This document shows positions 29,550 through 37,788 of a stretch of 64,000 bases of DNA, piece by piece. Within the stretch, counting starts at the first letter, position 1. Every line of letters begins with the position of its first letter. Origin of the DNA: Minwuia sp. (lineage in GTDB: Bacteria > Pseudomonadota > Alphaproteobacteria > Minwuiales > Minwuiaceae); the NCBI GenBank assembly GCA_029210175.1, contig JARGPL010000043.1, positions 1 to 64,000 on the forward strand. The letters run 5' to 3'. A program made the translations under genes and the position numbers. The notes beneath the pieces were generated by a model. It was not told the origin of the DNA. It saw only the letters and a program-made list of their open reading frames with translations, and made no database searches.

Positions 29550-30233
29550 ATGATTCCGCGACTTATCCTGTTTGATTGCGATGGCACGCTGGTTGACAGC
29601 CAGGCTGGCATTGTCACGTCCATGCAGACTGCTTTCCTCAGCTTCGGCTTGATTGCACCGCCGCCGGACGCGGTCAAGCGGGTCGTGGGGCTGAGCCTGG
29701 ACGTGGCGGTGCGGCGGCTGGCCCCGGAAATGGGGCAGTCGGACGCGCTGCAGGTCGCCGGGCTCTACAAGGAAACGTTCCGCAACCTGCGACTTGGCGG
29801 AGCATTGCAGGAACCGATGTACGAAGGCATCAAGGCGGCGGTGCTGAACCTGGATCAGCCCTGCACGGTGCTGGGTGTCGCGACGGGCAAGAGCCGTCGC
29901 GGCCTCGACGCAGTGCTGGAACGCCACGGGCTGTCGGCCAGGTTCCAGACCCTGCAGACGGCAGATGATGTGGCCGCCGGCAAACCGGCCCCGGACATGT
30001 GCCTGAAGGCCTGTGCGGAAATGGGCATTGATCCGACGGAGACGCTGGTGATTGGCGATACCACCTTTGACATGGAAATGGCCCGCAGTGCCGGGGCGCA
30101 GGCGATTGGTGTGGCGTGGGGGTATCACGCCACGGATGAACTGAGCGATGCCGGTGCCAGGGCCATCGTCGCCACGGCAGCCGAGATCGGGGCAGCGGTG
30201 GAGCGTCTGCTGCCGAGGGGAGAAGGTGCGTGA
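29550..30233 (+). CDS. HAD-superfamily phosphatase (phosphoglycolate phosphatase-like)
   Basis: 227 residues from ATG 29550 (ATGs at 29532 and 29538 are in the same frame). Motif I is FDCDGTLVDSQ, motif II is the VATGKSRRGLD region, and motif III/IV is KPAPDMCLKACAEMG with VIGDTTFDMEMARSAG. A helical cap lies between motifs I and II, as in Gph/PGP-type enzymes. The substrate is not fixed by sequence. It overlaps the ATP12 gene by four bases, a pairing that suggests co-transcription. Confidence 0.9.
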   Translation: MIPRLILFDCDGTLVDSQAGIVTSMQTAFLSFGLIAPPPDAVKRVVGLSLDVAVRRLAPEMGQSDALQVAGLYKETFRNLRLGGALQEPMYEGIKAAVLNLDQPCTVLGVATGKSRRGLDAVLERHGLSARFQTLQTADDVAAGKPAPDMCLKACAEMGIDPTETLVIGDTTFDMEMARSAGAQAIGVAWGYHATDELSDAGARAIVATAAEIGAAVERLLPRGEGA

Positions 30234-30931
30234 ACAGGTTCTACAAGACTGCCGGGGTGGCAGAGGTCGATCAGGGGTTTTCCGTTGTTCTCGACGGGCG
30301 GCCCATCCGATCGCCGGCGCGGCAACTGGTGCAGGTGCCGACCCGCGCACTGGCGCAGGCCATCGCAGACGAGTGGGATGCGCAGGGGGAAAAGATCGAC
30401 AGCCGCGCCATGCCGCTGATGCGCATGGCCGGAACCGCGATCGATGATCTGGCCGGCATGCGGGATCTGACTGCGGATGCCGTGGCCAGATACGCGGAAA
30501 CCGACATGGTCTGTTTCTGGGCGGCGGAGCCGGAGCGGCTGGTGCAGCGCCAGCAGGCGACCTGGCGCCCGCTGCTCGACTGGTTGGAGCTTCGGTTCGA
30601 CGCCCGTCTGGCGGTGACATCGGCGATCCATGCCCAGGAACAGCCGCGGGCGGCACTGGATGCCCTGCGAGCCCATGTGACGGCGCTGGACAATTTCCTG
30701 CTGGTACCGCTTTCCGTGGCGACAGGTACTGCCGGGTCGCTGGTCATTGGCCTGGCGCTGGTACACGGGCGCATTGATGCGGTGCAGGCCTTCGACGCGG
30801 CGCAGCTGGATGAAACCTTCCAGATCGAGGAATGGGGCGAGGATGACGAGGCGACGCGCAGGCGCGCCGGGATCCGCGCGGAATTCGCGGCGGTGGAGCG
30901 TTTCTGCCGCGCAATCCGGGACGGCGTCTGA
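30230..30931 (+). CDS. ATP12-family F1-ATPase assembly chaperone
   Basis: 233 residues starting at GTG 30230. NRFYKTAGVAEVDQGFSVVL then DGRPIRSPARQLVQVPTRAL is the typical ATP12 opening, followed by AIADEWDAQG and MPLMRMAGTAID. ATP12 binds the F1 alpha subunit during ATP synthase assembly in mitochondria and is conserved in alphaproteobacteria, so the gene supports the class assignment. It is coupled to the upstream HAD gene by a GTGA overlap. Confidence 0.93.
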   Translation: MNRFYKTAGVAEVDQGFSVVLDGRPIRSPARQLVQVPTRALAQAIADEWDAQGEKIDSRAMPLMRMAGTAIDDLAGMRDLTADAVARYAETDMVCFWAAEPERLVQRQQATWRPLLDWLELRFDARLAVTSAIHAQEQPRAALDALRAHVTALDNFLLVPLSVATGTAGSLVIGLALVHGRIDAVQAFDAAQLDETFQIEEWGEDDEATRRRAGIRAEFAAVERFCRAIRDGV

Positions 30932-31009
30932 CCGGCTGGCACTTCGCAACCAATCACTTATGATCACAGCAACAGATTCGTGAGACGAGACAAGAGGGGG
31001 GAGCGTTCC

Positions 31010-32542
<1,533 letters not shown>

Positions 32543-32639
32543 GGCACCTGCCCTTTTACCTCGGAGGGTGCCGCACAGCTTCGCCGATCACCGCCTGCCT
32601 GGTCTATCCTCAGTCGAGGGGGAGTGACGAGCATGCAGA

Positions 32640-32837
32640 TCAGCTCTGACCGGTCAGTCGCCAGCGCCGCACGGCGGTGCCATCCCAGATCAGGTTGCTG
32701 CCGCGTCGCGAAACGGGGTCGGGAAAGCGCCCGTCGCGGCGCATGCGCCAGATGGTGATGCGGCTTTTGCCGGTAAAATCGGTAATTTCGGCCAGGGTCA
32801 TGGGGCTGGTCGGGCGGCGTCTCCGGGCGGGCGGCAT
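32640..32837 (-). CDS. AlpA-like small helix-turn-helix regulator
   Basis: 65 residues. MTLAEITDFTGKSRITIWRM followed by RRDGRFPDPVSRRGSNLIWD fits the AlpA/excisionase winged-helix pattern: a helix-turn-helix with 'S-xTIWRM-R-GRFP-P', then a wing and a W-containing site. Such proteins regulate phage or plasmid genes or act as directionality factors. The start codon overlaps the stop of the 72-residue gene upstream by one base, so the two are translated together. It is the last gene of a three-gene cluster. Confidence 0.75.
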   Translation of the reverse strand: MPPARRRRPTSPMTLAEITDFTGKSRITIWRMRRDGRFPDPVSRRGSNLIWDGTAVRRWRLTGQS

Positions 32838-33055
32838 CAGGCGTCCTCCGCATTGCCGCTGCGCGAGATGATGCGGCTTGCGGCGTCATGGCGGGCGAAC
32901 AAGTCGGCGATCCGTTCCACCACCGAACGCTGCAACCCGATACGTCCACCCCGCACGGTTTCCAGCGTCACCTCGTTGCCGCATTGTATGACGGTCACCA
33001 GTTCATCGTTTTCGTCACGATACTGGGTCGTGAGTTCGAGCATGATCGGTTCCAT
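32837..33055 (-). CDS. Small protein of unknown function (72 residues)
   Basis: No family recognised. It is mixed in character: a strand-like first half (TQYRDENDELVTVIQCGNEV, ETVRGGRIGLQ) and an amphipathic helix (RSVVERIADLFARHD). A good ribosome site (AGAAGG) precedes the ATG. The 86-base gap upstream is AT-rich (AATTAACATATT on this strand) and probably carries promoter activity, but no convincing -35/-10 pair was seen. It is joined by a one-base overlap to the AlpA-like gene, which suggests a shared role in control of the cluster. Confidence 0.6.
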   Translation of the reverse strand: MEPIMLELTTQYRDENDELVTVIQCGNEVTLETVRGGRIGLQRSVVERIADLFARHDAASRIISRSGNAEDA

Positions 33056-33141
33056 GTCCGTGTCCTTCTCTGGTTCGCTACACTTACCAAGGGAATATGT
33101 TAATTGGTGGCTCTATTGGGGCATTCCGGTGACAATGAACG

Positions 33142-33408
33142 CTACAGTTGTCGCCTGCGCAGGGCGGAGAGGTCGCGCGATGCCGCACGGATCGCTGCCC
33201 GCCGCTGCATCTCGTCCATCTCGATTTCCAGCGGCTGCAGCAGGTTGAAGAACGCGTCGTCCAGCGCTTCCGAAAACTGGATCTGCAGTTCCGTGCGCGC
33301 CGCATCGTCCAGGTCGGATTCCTGCGCAGGACGCGCTGCGGCTTGCAGGATGTCCATGCGCTGCCTCAGCAGCCGTTCCCGTTCCTCGATCAGATCGTTC
33401 ATCGACAT
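33142..33408 (-). CDS. Small coiled-coil-like protein of unknown function (88 residues)
   Basis: No family recognised. The protein is highly charged and helical (MSMNDLIEERERLLRQRMDI, then FSEALDDAFFNLLQPLEIEM and DEMQRRAAIRAASRDL). The start chosen is 33408, because AGAAGG lies seven bases upstream; the longer start at 33438 would fall upstream of the predicted transcription start. A promoter with a palindromic operator lies directly upstream. It is the first gene of a leftward three-gene cluster with the 72-residue and AlpA-like genes. Confidence 0.6.
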   Translation of the reverse strand: MSMNDLIEERERLLRQRMDILQAAARPAQESDLDDAARTELQIQFSEALDDAFFNLLQPLEIEMDEMQRRAAIRAASRDLSALRRRQL

Positions 33409-33438
33409 GGCCATACCTTCTTCGTGTTTCATGCCCAC

Positions 33439-33476
33439 AGTATGCCGGTAAATTAACCGGTTAACAAGCGGTAAAT
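33439..33476 (-). promoter_or_regulatory. Promoter and palindromic operator of the small-gene cluster
   Basis: On the minus strand TTGTTA (33467-33462), a 17-base spacer and CATACT (33444-33439) form a sigma70-like promoter. The perfect 12-bp palindrome TTAACCGGTTAA (33453-33464) overlaps the -35 and spacer, and CGGTAAAT occurs twice as a direct repeat (33446-33453, 33469-33476). This is a typical setting for a repressor site. The AlpA-like protein of the same cluster is the obvious candidate to bind it (inference). Confidence 0.55.
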
Positions 33477-33579
33477 CTGAAAACGCCGCGTGGTGATCAG
33501 GCGCTCACGGACCGGGATGCTTGATCACGCCCCGTGCGTCGCGCATTGTCTGATGGTCATTTGAGGGGGAGACGACGGC

Positions 33580-34428
33580 ATGTTGAAACGGGTCGGGGTG
33601 GTTGGTGCGGGCTTGATGGGGGCTGAGATCGCCTTCGAATTCGCCCGCGCCGGATACGATGTGCTGTTGAGTGATCGCAGTGACGACGTTCTGGCTGCGG
33701 CCCGGACCCGGCTGGAGGGCATCTGGAACAAGGGGCTGGCGCGCAGTTTCTACGCCGAAGGTGACGGGTCGCCGCTGGATCGGATGCAGTTCGATGCTGA
33801 TCTGGCCAGTTTTGCGGATCGGGAAATTGTCGTCGAAGCGGTGTTCGAGGATGAGGCCGTGAAGGGCGAGGCATGGGCGCGGCTGGATGGTATCTGTGGC
33901 CCGGAGGCGATCTTCTGCACCAACACGTCGACCATCGCGATCTCGACCCTGGCGGCGCACGTGGATGTGGCGCGGCGACCGCGCTTTGTCGGCACGCACT
34001 TCTTTTCCCCCGTCACCCGCATGAAACTGGTGGAGGTGATGCCGGGCTTCGAGACCGATGAAGCCGTGGTGGAGGAGATGTTCGAACATCTGAAGGCGGC
34101 GGCCAAGCATCCGATCCGGATCAAGGATGTGACCGGATTTGCCGTGAACCGCCTGCTGCACGTCTTCATGATCGAAGCGGTGCGGCTGGTGGAGGAGGGC
34201 GTTGCGACGCCGGAGGACATCGACACCGCCTGCAAGCTGGGTCTGGGTCACCCCATCGGCCCGTTCGAACTGATGGATGCGGTGACGCTCAGCCTGTGCG
34301 AACAGGCGCAGGAAATCATGCACGCATCCTATGGGGAACGGTTCAGGCCGCGTCCGCTGCTGAAGCAGAAGGTCCGGGCCGGACACAATGGCCGCAAGAC
34401 CGGGCAGGGCTGGAAGACGTACGACTGA
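33580..34428 (+). CDS. 3-hydroxyacyl-CoA dehydrogenase
   Basis: 282 residues. The NAD-binding start is RVGVVGAGLMGAEIAFEFAR. TNTSTIAISTLA and FVGTHFFSPVTRMKLVEVMP hold the catalytic-site residues (His in THFF). The helical C-terminal domain has VKDVTGFAVNRLLHVFMIEA and LGHPIGPFELMD. It oxidises (S)-3-hydroxyacyl-CoA to the 3-oxo form. The size fits the single-function type such as 3-hydroxybutyryl-CoA dehydrogenase. It is followed by a large inverted repeat and an SDR gene on the same strand. Confidence 0.93.
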   Translation: MLKRVGVVGAGLMGAEIAFEFARAGYDVLLSDRSDDVLAAARTRLEGIWNKGLARSFYAEGDGSPLDRMQFDADLASFADREIVVEAVFEDEAVKGEAWARLDGICGPEAIFCTNTSTIAISTLAAHVDVARRPRFVGTHFFSPVTRMKLVEVMPGFETDEAVVEEMFEHLKAAAKHPIRIKDVTGFAVNRLLHVFMIEAVRLVEEGVATPEDIDTACKLGLGHPIGPFELMDAVTLSLCEQAQEIMHASYGERFRPRPLLKQKVRAGHNGRKTGQGWKTYD

Positions 34429-34434
34429 TCTTCA

Positions 34435-34514
34435 ACCTGTTCCATCCCACTCCCCCTCTCCGCCAGCCATTTCAGGATACGTGCGTGGGTGGCGGGGAGG
34501 GGGATGGAACAGGT
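34435..34514. repeat. Long imperfect inverted repeat between 3-hydroxyacyl-CoA dehydrogenase and SDR genes
   Basis: The left arm 34435-34465 (ACCTGTTCCATCCC...) and the right arm 34490-34514 (...GGGATGGAACAGGT) match over about 25 pairs, with a three-base bulge and one or two mismatches. The loop is 24 bases. It fills almost the whole intergenic gap. No T-run follows, so it is more like a small palindromic repeat or transcript-stabilising element than a simple terminator. No second copy was noticed in the window. Confidence 0.7.
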
Positions 34515-34542
34515 CACGAAGAATGCACAACGGGAGACGACG

Positions 34543-35307
34543 ATGGATATCAAGGGCAAGGTTTGCGTGATCACCGGTGGCGCCGGGGGCATCGGTGCCG
34601 CCATGGCGCGGAAGTTCCATGCGGAGGGCGCCAGGGCCGTCGTGGTGGCTGACCTGGACATGGCGTCGTTGCAGGTGGTGGCGGATTCCGTTGGCGGTCA
34701 CGCGGTTCAGACCGATGTAACCAGCGAGGATGCGATCAGGCATCTGGTGGCCGAGGCGGAGCGTCTGGCCGGCCCCATCGACATCTTCTGTTCCAACGCC
34801 GGCATCGCGCGTCTGGGGGATGAGAAGGTCGCGACCGCCGAATGGCAGTTGAACTGGGACATTCACGTGATGTCGCACGTCTTCGCGGCGCGCGCGGTCG
34901 TTCCGGGCATGATCGAGCGCGGGGGCGGATACCTGGTGAATACCGCGTCCGCCGCCGGTCTGCTGTCGCAGGTGGACTCGGCGACCTACGCCGTGACCAA
35001 GCATGGCGCGGTCGCCTTCGCCGAATGGCTGTCCATCAACTATGGCGGCAAGGGCATTCGGGTTTCCTGCCTCTGCCCGCAGGCTGTCCGCACGCCGATG
35101 ATCGGTGACGGCGAGGGCGTGGCGAGTGTCGATGGCATCGTGGAGCCGGACGATCTCGCCGCTGACGTGGTGGCCACCATGGCGCGGGAGGAATTCCTGA
35201 TCCTGCCGCATCCGCAGGTGCGCGATTACATCCAGCGCAAGACCGGCAACTATGACCGCTGGATCGGCGGCATGCGCAAGCTGCTGTCGAAATTCGACCA
35301 GCGTTGA
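34543..35307 (+). CDS. Short-chain dehydrogenase/reductase (SDR)
   Basis: 254 residues from ATG 34543, preceded by CGGGAG. The cofactor loop is VITGGAGGIGAAMARKF with an acidic residue after strand 2 (VVADLD), which favours NAD. FCSNAGIARLG is the NAG motif. The catalytic Ser-Tyr-Lys set is in VNTASAAGLLSQ and ATYAVTKHGA. The substrate is unknown, but it lies among acyl-CoA enzymes. A longer frame from 34489 would start inside the inverted repeat and is rejected. The next gene begins 11 bases after its stop. Confidence 0.92.
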   Translation: MDIKGKVCVITGGAGGIGAAMARKFHAEGARAVVVADLDMASLQVVADSVGGHAVQTDVTSEDAIRHLVAEAERLAGPIDIFCSNAGIARLGDEKVATAEWQLNWDIHVMSHVFAARAVVPGMIERGGGYLVNTASAAGLLSQVDSATYAVTKHGAVAFAEWLSINYGGKGIRVSCLCPQAVRTPMIGDGEGVASVDGIVEPDDLAADVVATMAREEFLILPHPQVRDYIQRKTGNYDRWIGGMRKLLSKFDQR

Positions 35308-35318
35308 GGGGGCGGGAC

Positions 35319-36470
35319 ATGACCAGCGCTCTCTTCGCCCCGACCCGGCTGAATGATGTCGAACTGGCCAACCGGATCGTCATTTCCCCCATGTGCCAGT
35401 ACATGGCGGAGGACGGCTCGGCTCAGGACTGGCACCTGATGCATTACGGCAACCTGGCCATGAGCGGCGCGGCCCTGCTGATCATCGAGGCGACGGCGGT
35501 CAGTGCCGACGGGCGCATCAGCCCGCATTGCCTGGGGTTGTACGGTGATGCGAATGAGGCGGCGATTGCCCGCTTCGTCGGCTTTGCCCGCGAACATGGC
35601 GGGCCGGATACCAGGCTGGGGATCCAGCTTGCCCATGCGGGGCGGAAGGCATCGGTGCATCGCCCGCGCGATGGTGCGAAGCCGCTGACTGCGGCGGAGG
35701 GCGCGTGGCAGACGCTGGGCCCCAGCGCCAATGCCTACGACAGCGGCTGGCCGACGCCGCAGGCCATGGACCGGGCGACGCTGGATCGGGTGAAGGCCGA
35801 ATTCGTGGCCGCGGCGGAACGCTCCGCCCGGCTGGGTTTCGATGTCTGCGAGTTCCACGTCGGGCATGGCTATCTGCTGCACCAGTTTCTCAGCCCGTTG
35901 AGCAACCGCCGCACCGACGACTATGGCGGCGACCGAGCCGCGCGCATGCGCTATCCGCTGGAAGTGTTCCAGGCGGTGAAGGCCGTCTGGCCCGCCGACC
36001 GCGCGCTGGGTGTCCGCATCTCCGCCACCGACTGGGTGGACGGCGGCTGGACGGTGGAGGATACGGTGGCCTTCTGCCAGGCGCTGAAACAGATCGGCTG
36101 TGACTTCATTGATGTCACCACTTCCGGAGTCGATCCGCGACAGAAGATCCCGGTCGGTCCCGGCTATCAGGTGGAATTCGCGGCGGCGGTGAAACAGGCC
36201 ACCGGCCTGCCCACCATGGCCGTCGGCATGATCAATGATGCGCAACAGGCGGAGGCCATCATCGCCTCCGGCCAGGCCGATTTCGTCATGCTGGCACGGG
36301 GCATGATGTACGACCCGCGCTGGGCCTGGCACGCGGCGGAAGTGCTGGGCGCGAAGGTCGCCTACCCTGCCCAGTACGCCCGCGCCGAACCCGCCCGCTG
36401 GCCCCAGGCTTTCGCGCATCTGCGCAAAGCTGCGCCGGAAACGATCGGGGACATGCGGCAGTTGAAATAG
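35319..36470 (+). CDS. NADH:flavin oxidoreductase, old yellow enzyme of the YqjM type
   Basis: 383 residues, a TIM-barrel FMN enzyme. RIVISPMCQYMAEDG carries the Cys seen in the YqjM class. ATAVSADGRISPHCLGL, then IQLAHAGRKASVHRP and EFHVGHGYLLHQFLSPLSN (the substrate-binding His pair, HxxH form) and RRTDDYGG are all diagnostic. MLARGMMYDPRW is near the end. It reduces activated C=C bonds using NAD(P)H. ATG 35319 follows AGGGGGCGGG. Part of its 3' end recurs about 570 bases downstream. Confidence 0.94.
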   Translation: MTSALFAPTRLNDVELANRIVISPMCQYMAEDGSAQDWHLMHYGNLAMSGAALLIIEATAVSADGRISPHCLGLYGDANEAAIARFVGFAREHGGPDTRLGIQLAHAGRKASVHRPRDGAKPLTAAEGAWQTLGPSANAYDSGWPTPQAMDRATLDRVKAEFVAAAERSARLGFDVCEFHVGHGYLLHQFLSPLSNRRTDDYGGDRAARMRYPLEVFQAVKAVWPADRALGVRISATDWVDGGWTVEDTVAFCQALKQIGCDFIDVTTSGVDPRQKIPVGPGYQVEFAAAVKQATGLPTMAVGMINDAQQAEAIIASGQADFVMLARGMMYDPRWAWHAAEVLGAKVAYPAQYARAEPARWPQAFAHLRKAAPETIGDMRQLK

Positions 36471-36503
36471 GGGGATTGCAGGGGGAAGGGCGTTCGCGGA
36501 GTC

Positions 36504-36887
36504 TCAACAGCCCTTGTAGTTCTTGCGGATGCATTCGCGGGCACGATTGCGGGCCTCGACGATTTGGGACGGGGTCATCTGTTCCGCAGCCAGGTTTCGC
36601 ACCTTTCCCCCGTCCCGGTTCCCGTTCGATGCAGCAATGCTGCCCCACATATGTGCGTAGACAGGGGCTTTCGGTATTCCCTCGCCCAAAGCGTACATCA
36701 GGCCCAGATTATGCTGGGCGATCGCAAGTCCCTGCTCGGCAAGCGGGGTCCATTCGCGCAGAGCGGTTGCATGATCTCCATTCTCGGCGGCGTTAAAACC
36801 CTTCTTGAAATCATCAGTCCAACTGACCCAGGCACCTCCAAGAAGAAGGGCGATCGCGAGTCCTATGGCGGCGAGCAGGTATTTCAT
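36504..36887 (-). CDS. Small exported Sel1-repeat protein
   Basis: 127 residues. A membrane or signal segment (about 3-22) is followed by one and a half Sel1-like repeats: AENGDHATALREWTPLAEQG and AIAQHNLGLMYALGEGIPKA, then VYAHMWGSIAASNGN. A conserved tail RARECIRKNYKGC follows. Sel1 proteins are helical scaffolds; this short C-terminal type is common and of unknown role. It is on the opposite strand to the oxidoreductase gene and lies between that gene and a partial copy of its 3' end. Confidence 0.8.
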   Translation of the reverse strand: MKYLLAAIGLAIALLLGGAWVSWTDDFKKGFNAAENGDHATALREWTPLAEQGLAIAQHNLGLMYALGEGIPKAPVYAHMWGSIAASNGNRDGGKVRNLAAEQMTPSQIVEARNRARECIRKNYKGC

Positions 36888-36984
36888 CGGGCAAAGCTAA
36901 CACGAAGTCAGATAGGCGAAAGCCTGATATGCACGCCGAGGTGGAGTATTTGTTGCGCCGTTTCTCAAGGTGTCGACGGTAGGC

Positions 36985-37041
36985 GATTGCGCGAAGATGC
37001 ACCGGAGACGTTTGGTGACATGCGGCAGTTGAAACAGGGGG
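36985..37041 (+). repeat. Partial second copy of the oxidoreductase 3' end
   Basis: Bases 36985-37041 resemble the last part of the YqjM-type gene (36421-36475). The core ACATGCGGCAGTTGAAA is identical. The encoded peptides are LREDAPETFGDMRQLK here and LRKAAPETIGDMRQLK in the gene, but the stop codon TAG is CAG here. This looks like the remnant of a lost paralogue or a local duplication that brought in the intervening Sel1 gene. Confidence 0.6.
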
Positions 37042-37057
37042 GAGGCTGCGAAAGTCT

Positions 37058-37357
37058 TCAGAGGTGCCGGTCCACATCCATCCGTTGGTGAAGGATACGC
37101 ATGATCTCGATGTCATTTTCGCCAACACGGAAGAACAGGACGTGTGATCCGGTTCGAAGCTTGAAATAGCCCTTGCGGATAGTGGTCTGGCGGCCTGTCA
37201 ATGAGCCATCCGCCAATCCTCGGATCGCGGCCATTATCGAATTGTGGTAACGGTCGGCCTGCGAGGGAGACCAATTCCCGAAGGTGTATCGCCAGATTTC
37301 TTCCAGGTCTGCGCGGGCGAGGGGCGAAAGCCGATAACCCGGTTCACTTCCCGACAT
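37058..37357 (-). CDS. ParE/RelE-family toxin
   Basis: 99 residues. RLSPLARADLEEIWRYTFGN is the ParE opening, followed by YHNSIMAAIRGLADGSL and the beta-sheet core KGYFKLRTGSHVLFFRVGEN with IEIMRILHQRMDVDRHL at the end. ParE toxins usually poison DNA gyrase. Its start lies inside the last 14 bases of the antitoxin gene, as in many TA operons. It is likely translated only when coupled to the antitoxin. Confidence 0.9.
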   Translation of the reverse strand: MSGSEPGYRLSPLARADLEEIWRYTFGNWSPSQADRYHNSIMAAIRGLADGSLTGRQTTIRKGYFKLRTGSHVLFFRVGENDIEIMRILHQRMDVDRHL

Positions 37358-37592
37358 ATTTCGACTGCATTTCCTTCAGGAAGGCGTCACTGTCGAACAC
37401 TTCAGGGGCACCGGATTGCTCCGCCGCAACCAGTGCATCCTGTAGGGATCTGACCCTGGCTTCATGTTCCTCCAGAAGGCGCAGGCCGGCTCGAACCACT
37501 TCGCTGGCCGAGCCGTATCGACCGTCCAGAACCTGCTTGTCAATGAACCCGGAAAAATGATCCCCGAGAGAAACGGAAGTGTTGCGTGGCAT
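37344..37592 (-). CDS. ParD/CC2985-family antitoxin
   Basis: 82 residues from ATG 37592. The N-terminal ribbon-helix-helix MPRNTSVSLGDHFSGFIDKQ continues into GRYGSASEVVRAGLRLLEEH, the standard ParD pattern. A flexible C-terminal half (SDAFLKEMQSKYVGK) wraps the toxin. AAGGGA nine bases upstream fixes the start. A palindrome in the promoter fits autorepression by the antitoxin. The longer frame to 37745 lies upstream of the promoter and is rejected. Confidence 0.9.
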   Translation of the reverse strand: MPRNTSVSLGDHFSGFIDKQVLDGRYGSASEVVRAGLRLLEEHEARVRSLQDALVAAEQSGAPEVFDSDAFLKEMQSKYVGK

Positions 37593-37619
37593 GGCGTGCT
37601 GATCCCTTGATTGCAGGCC

Positions 37620-37648
37620 ATAGTACCAAAAAATGGTACACTTGGAAA
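37620..37648 (-). promoter_or_regulatory. ParDE promoter and operator palindrome
   Basis: On the minus strand TTTCCA (37648-37643), a 17-base spacer and TACTAT (37625-37620) form a good sigma70 promoter. The perfect inverted repeat GTACCA-AAAAA-TGGTAC (37623-37639) covers the spacer and -10, where antitoxin binding would block RNA polymerase. It lies 28 bases upstream of the antitoxin start codon. Confidence 0.7.
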
Positions 37649-37788
37649 GTCGTTCCCTGAGCCAACGGGGCGGTTCACGCTTCAGTCCCCCCGTCCCCCA
37701 CCTGGCGCAGCCCGTGTCCGCTTTTGCCCCTCTCGCGCTCGCCATCGCGGCGCGCTAGGATCGCCGCATATTTCCTGGGGAGGACGAG

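Noticed and set aside
32543-32575. GGCACC...GGTGCC inverted repeat after pccB as a terminator
   Set aside because: A six-pair stem with an 18-base loop and no T-run is within chance expectation.
33409-33438. Longer start (98 residues) for the first gene of the small-gene cluster
   Set aside because: The ATG at 33438 lacks a ribosome site and lies upstream of the transcription start predicted from the -10 at 33444-33439.
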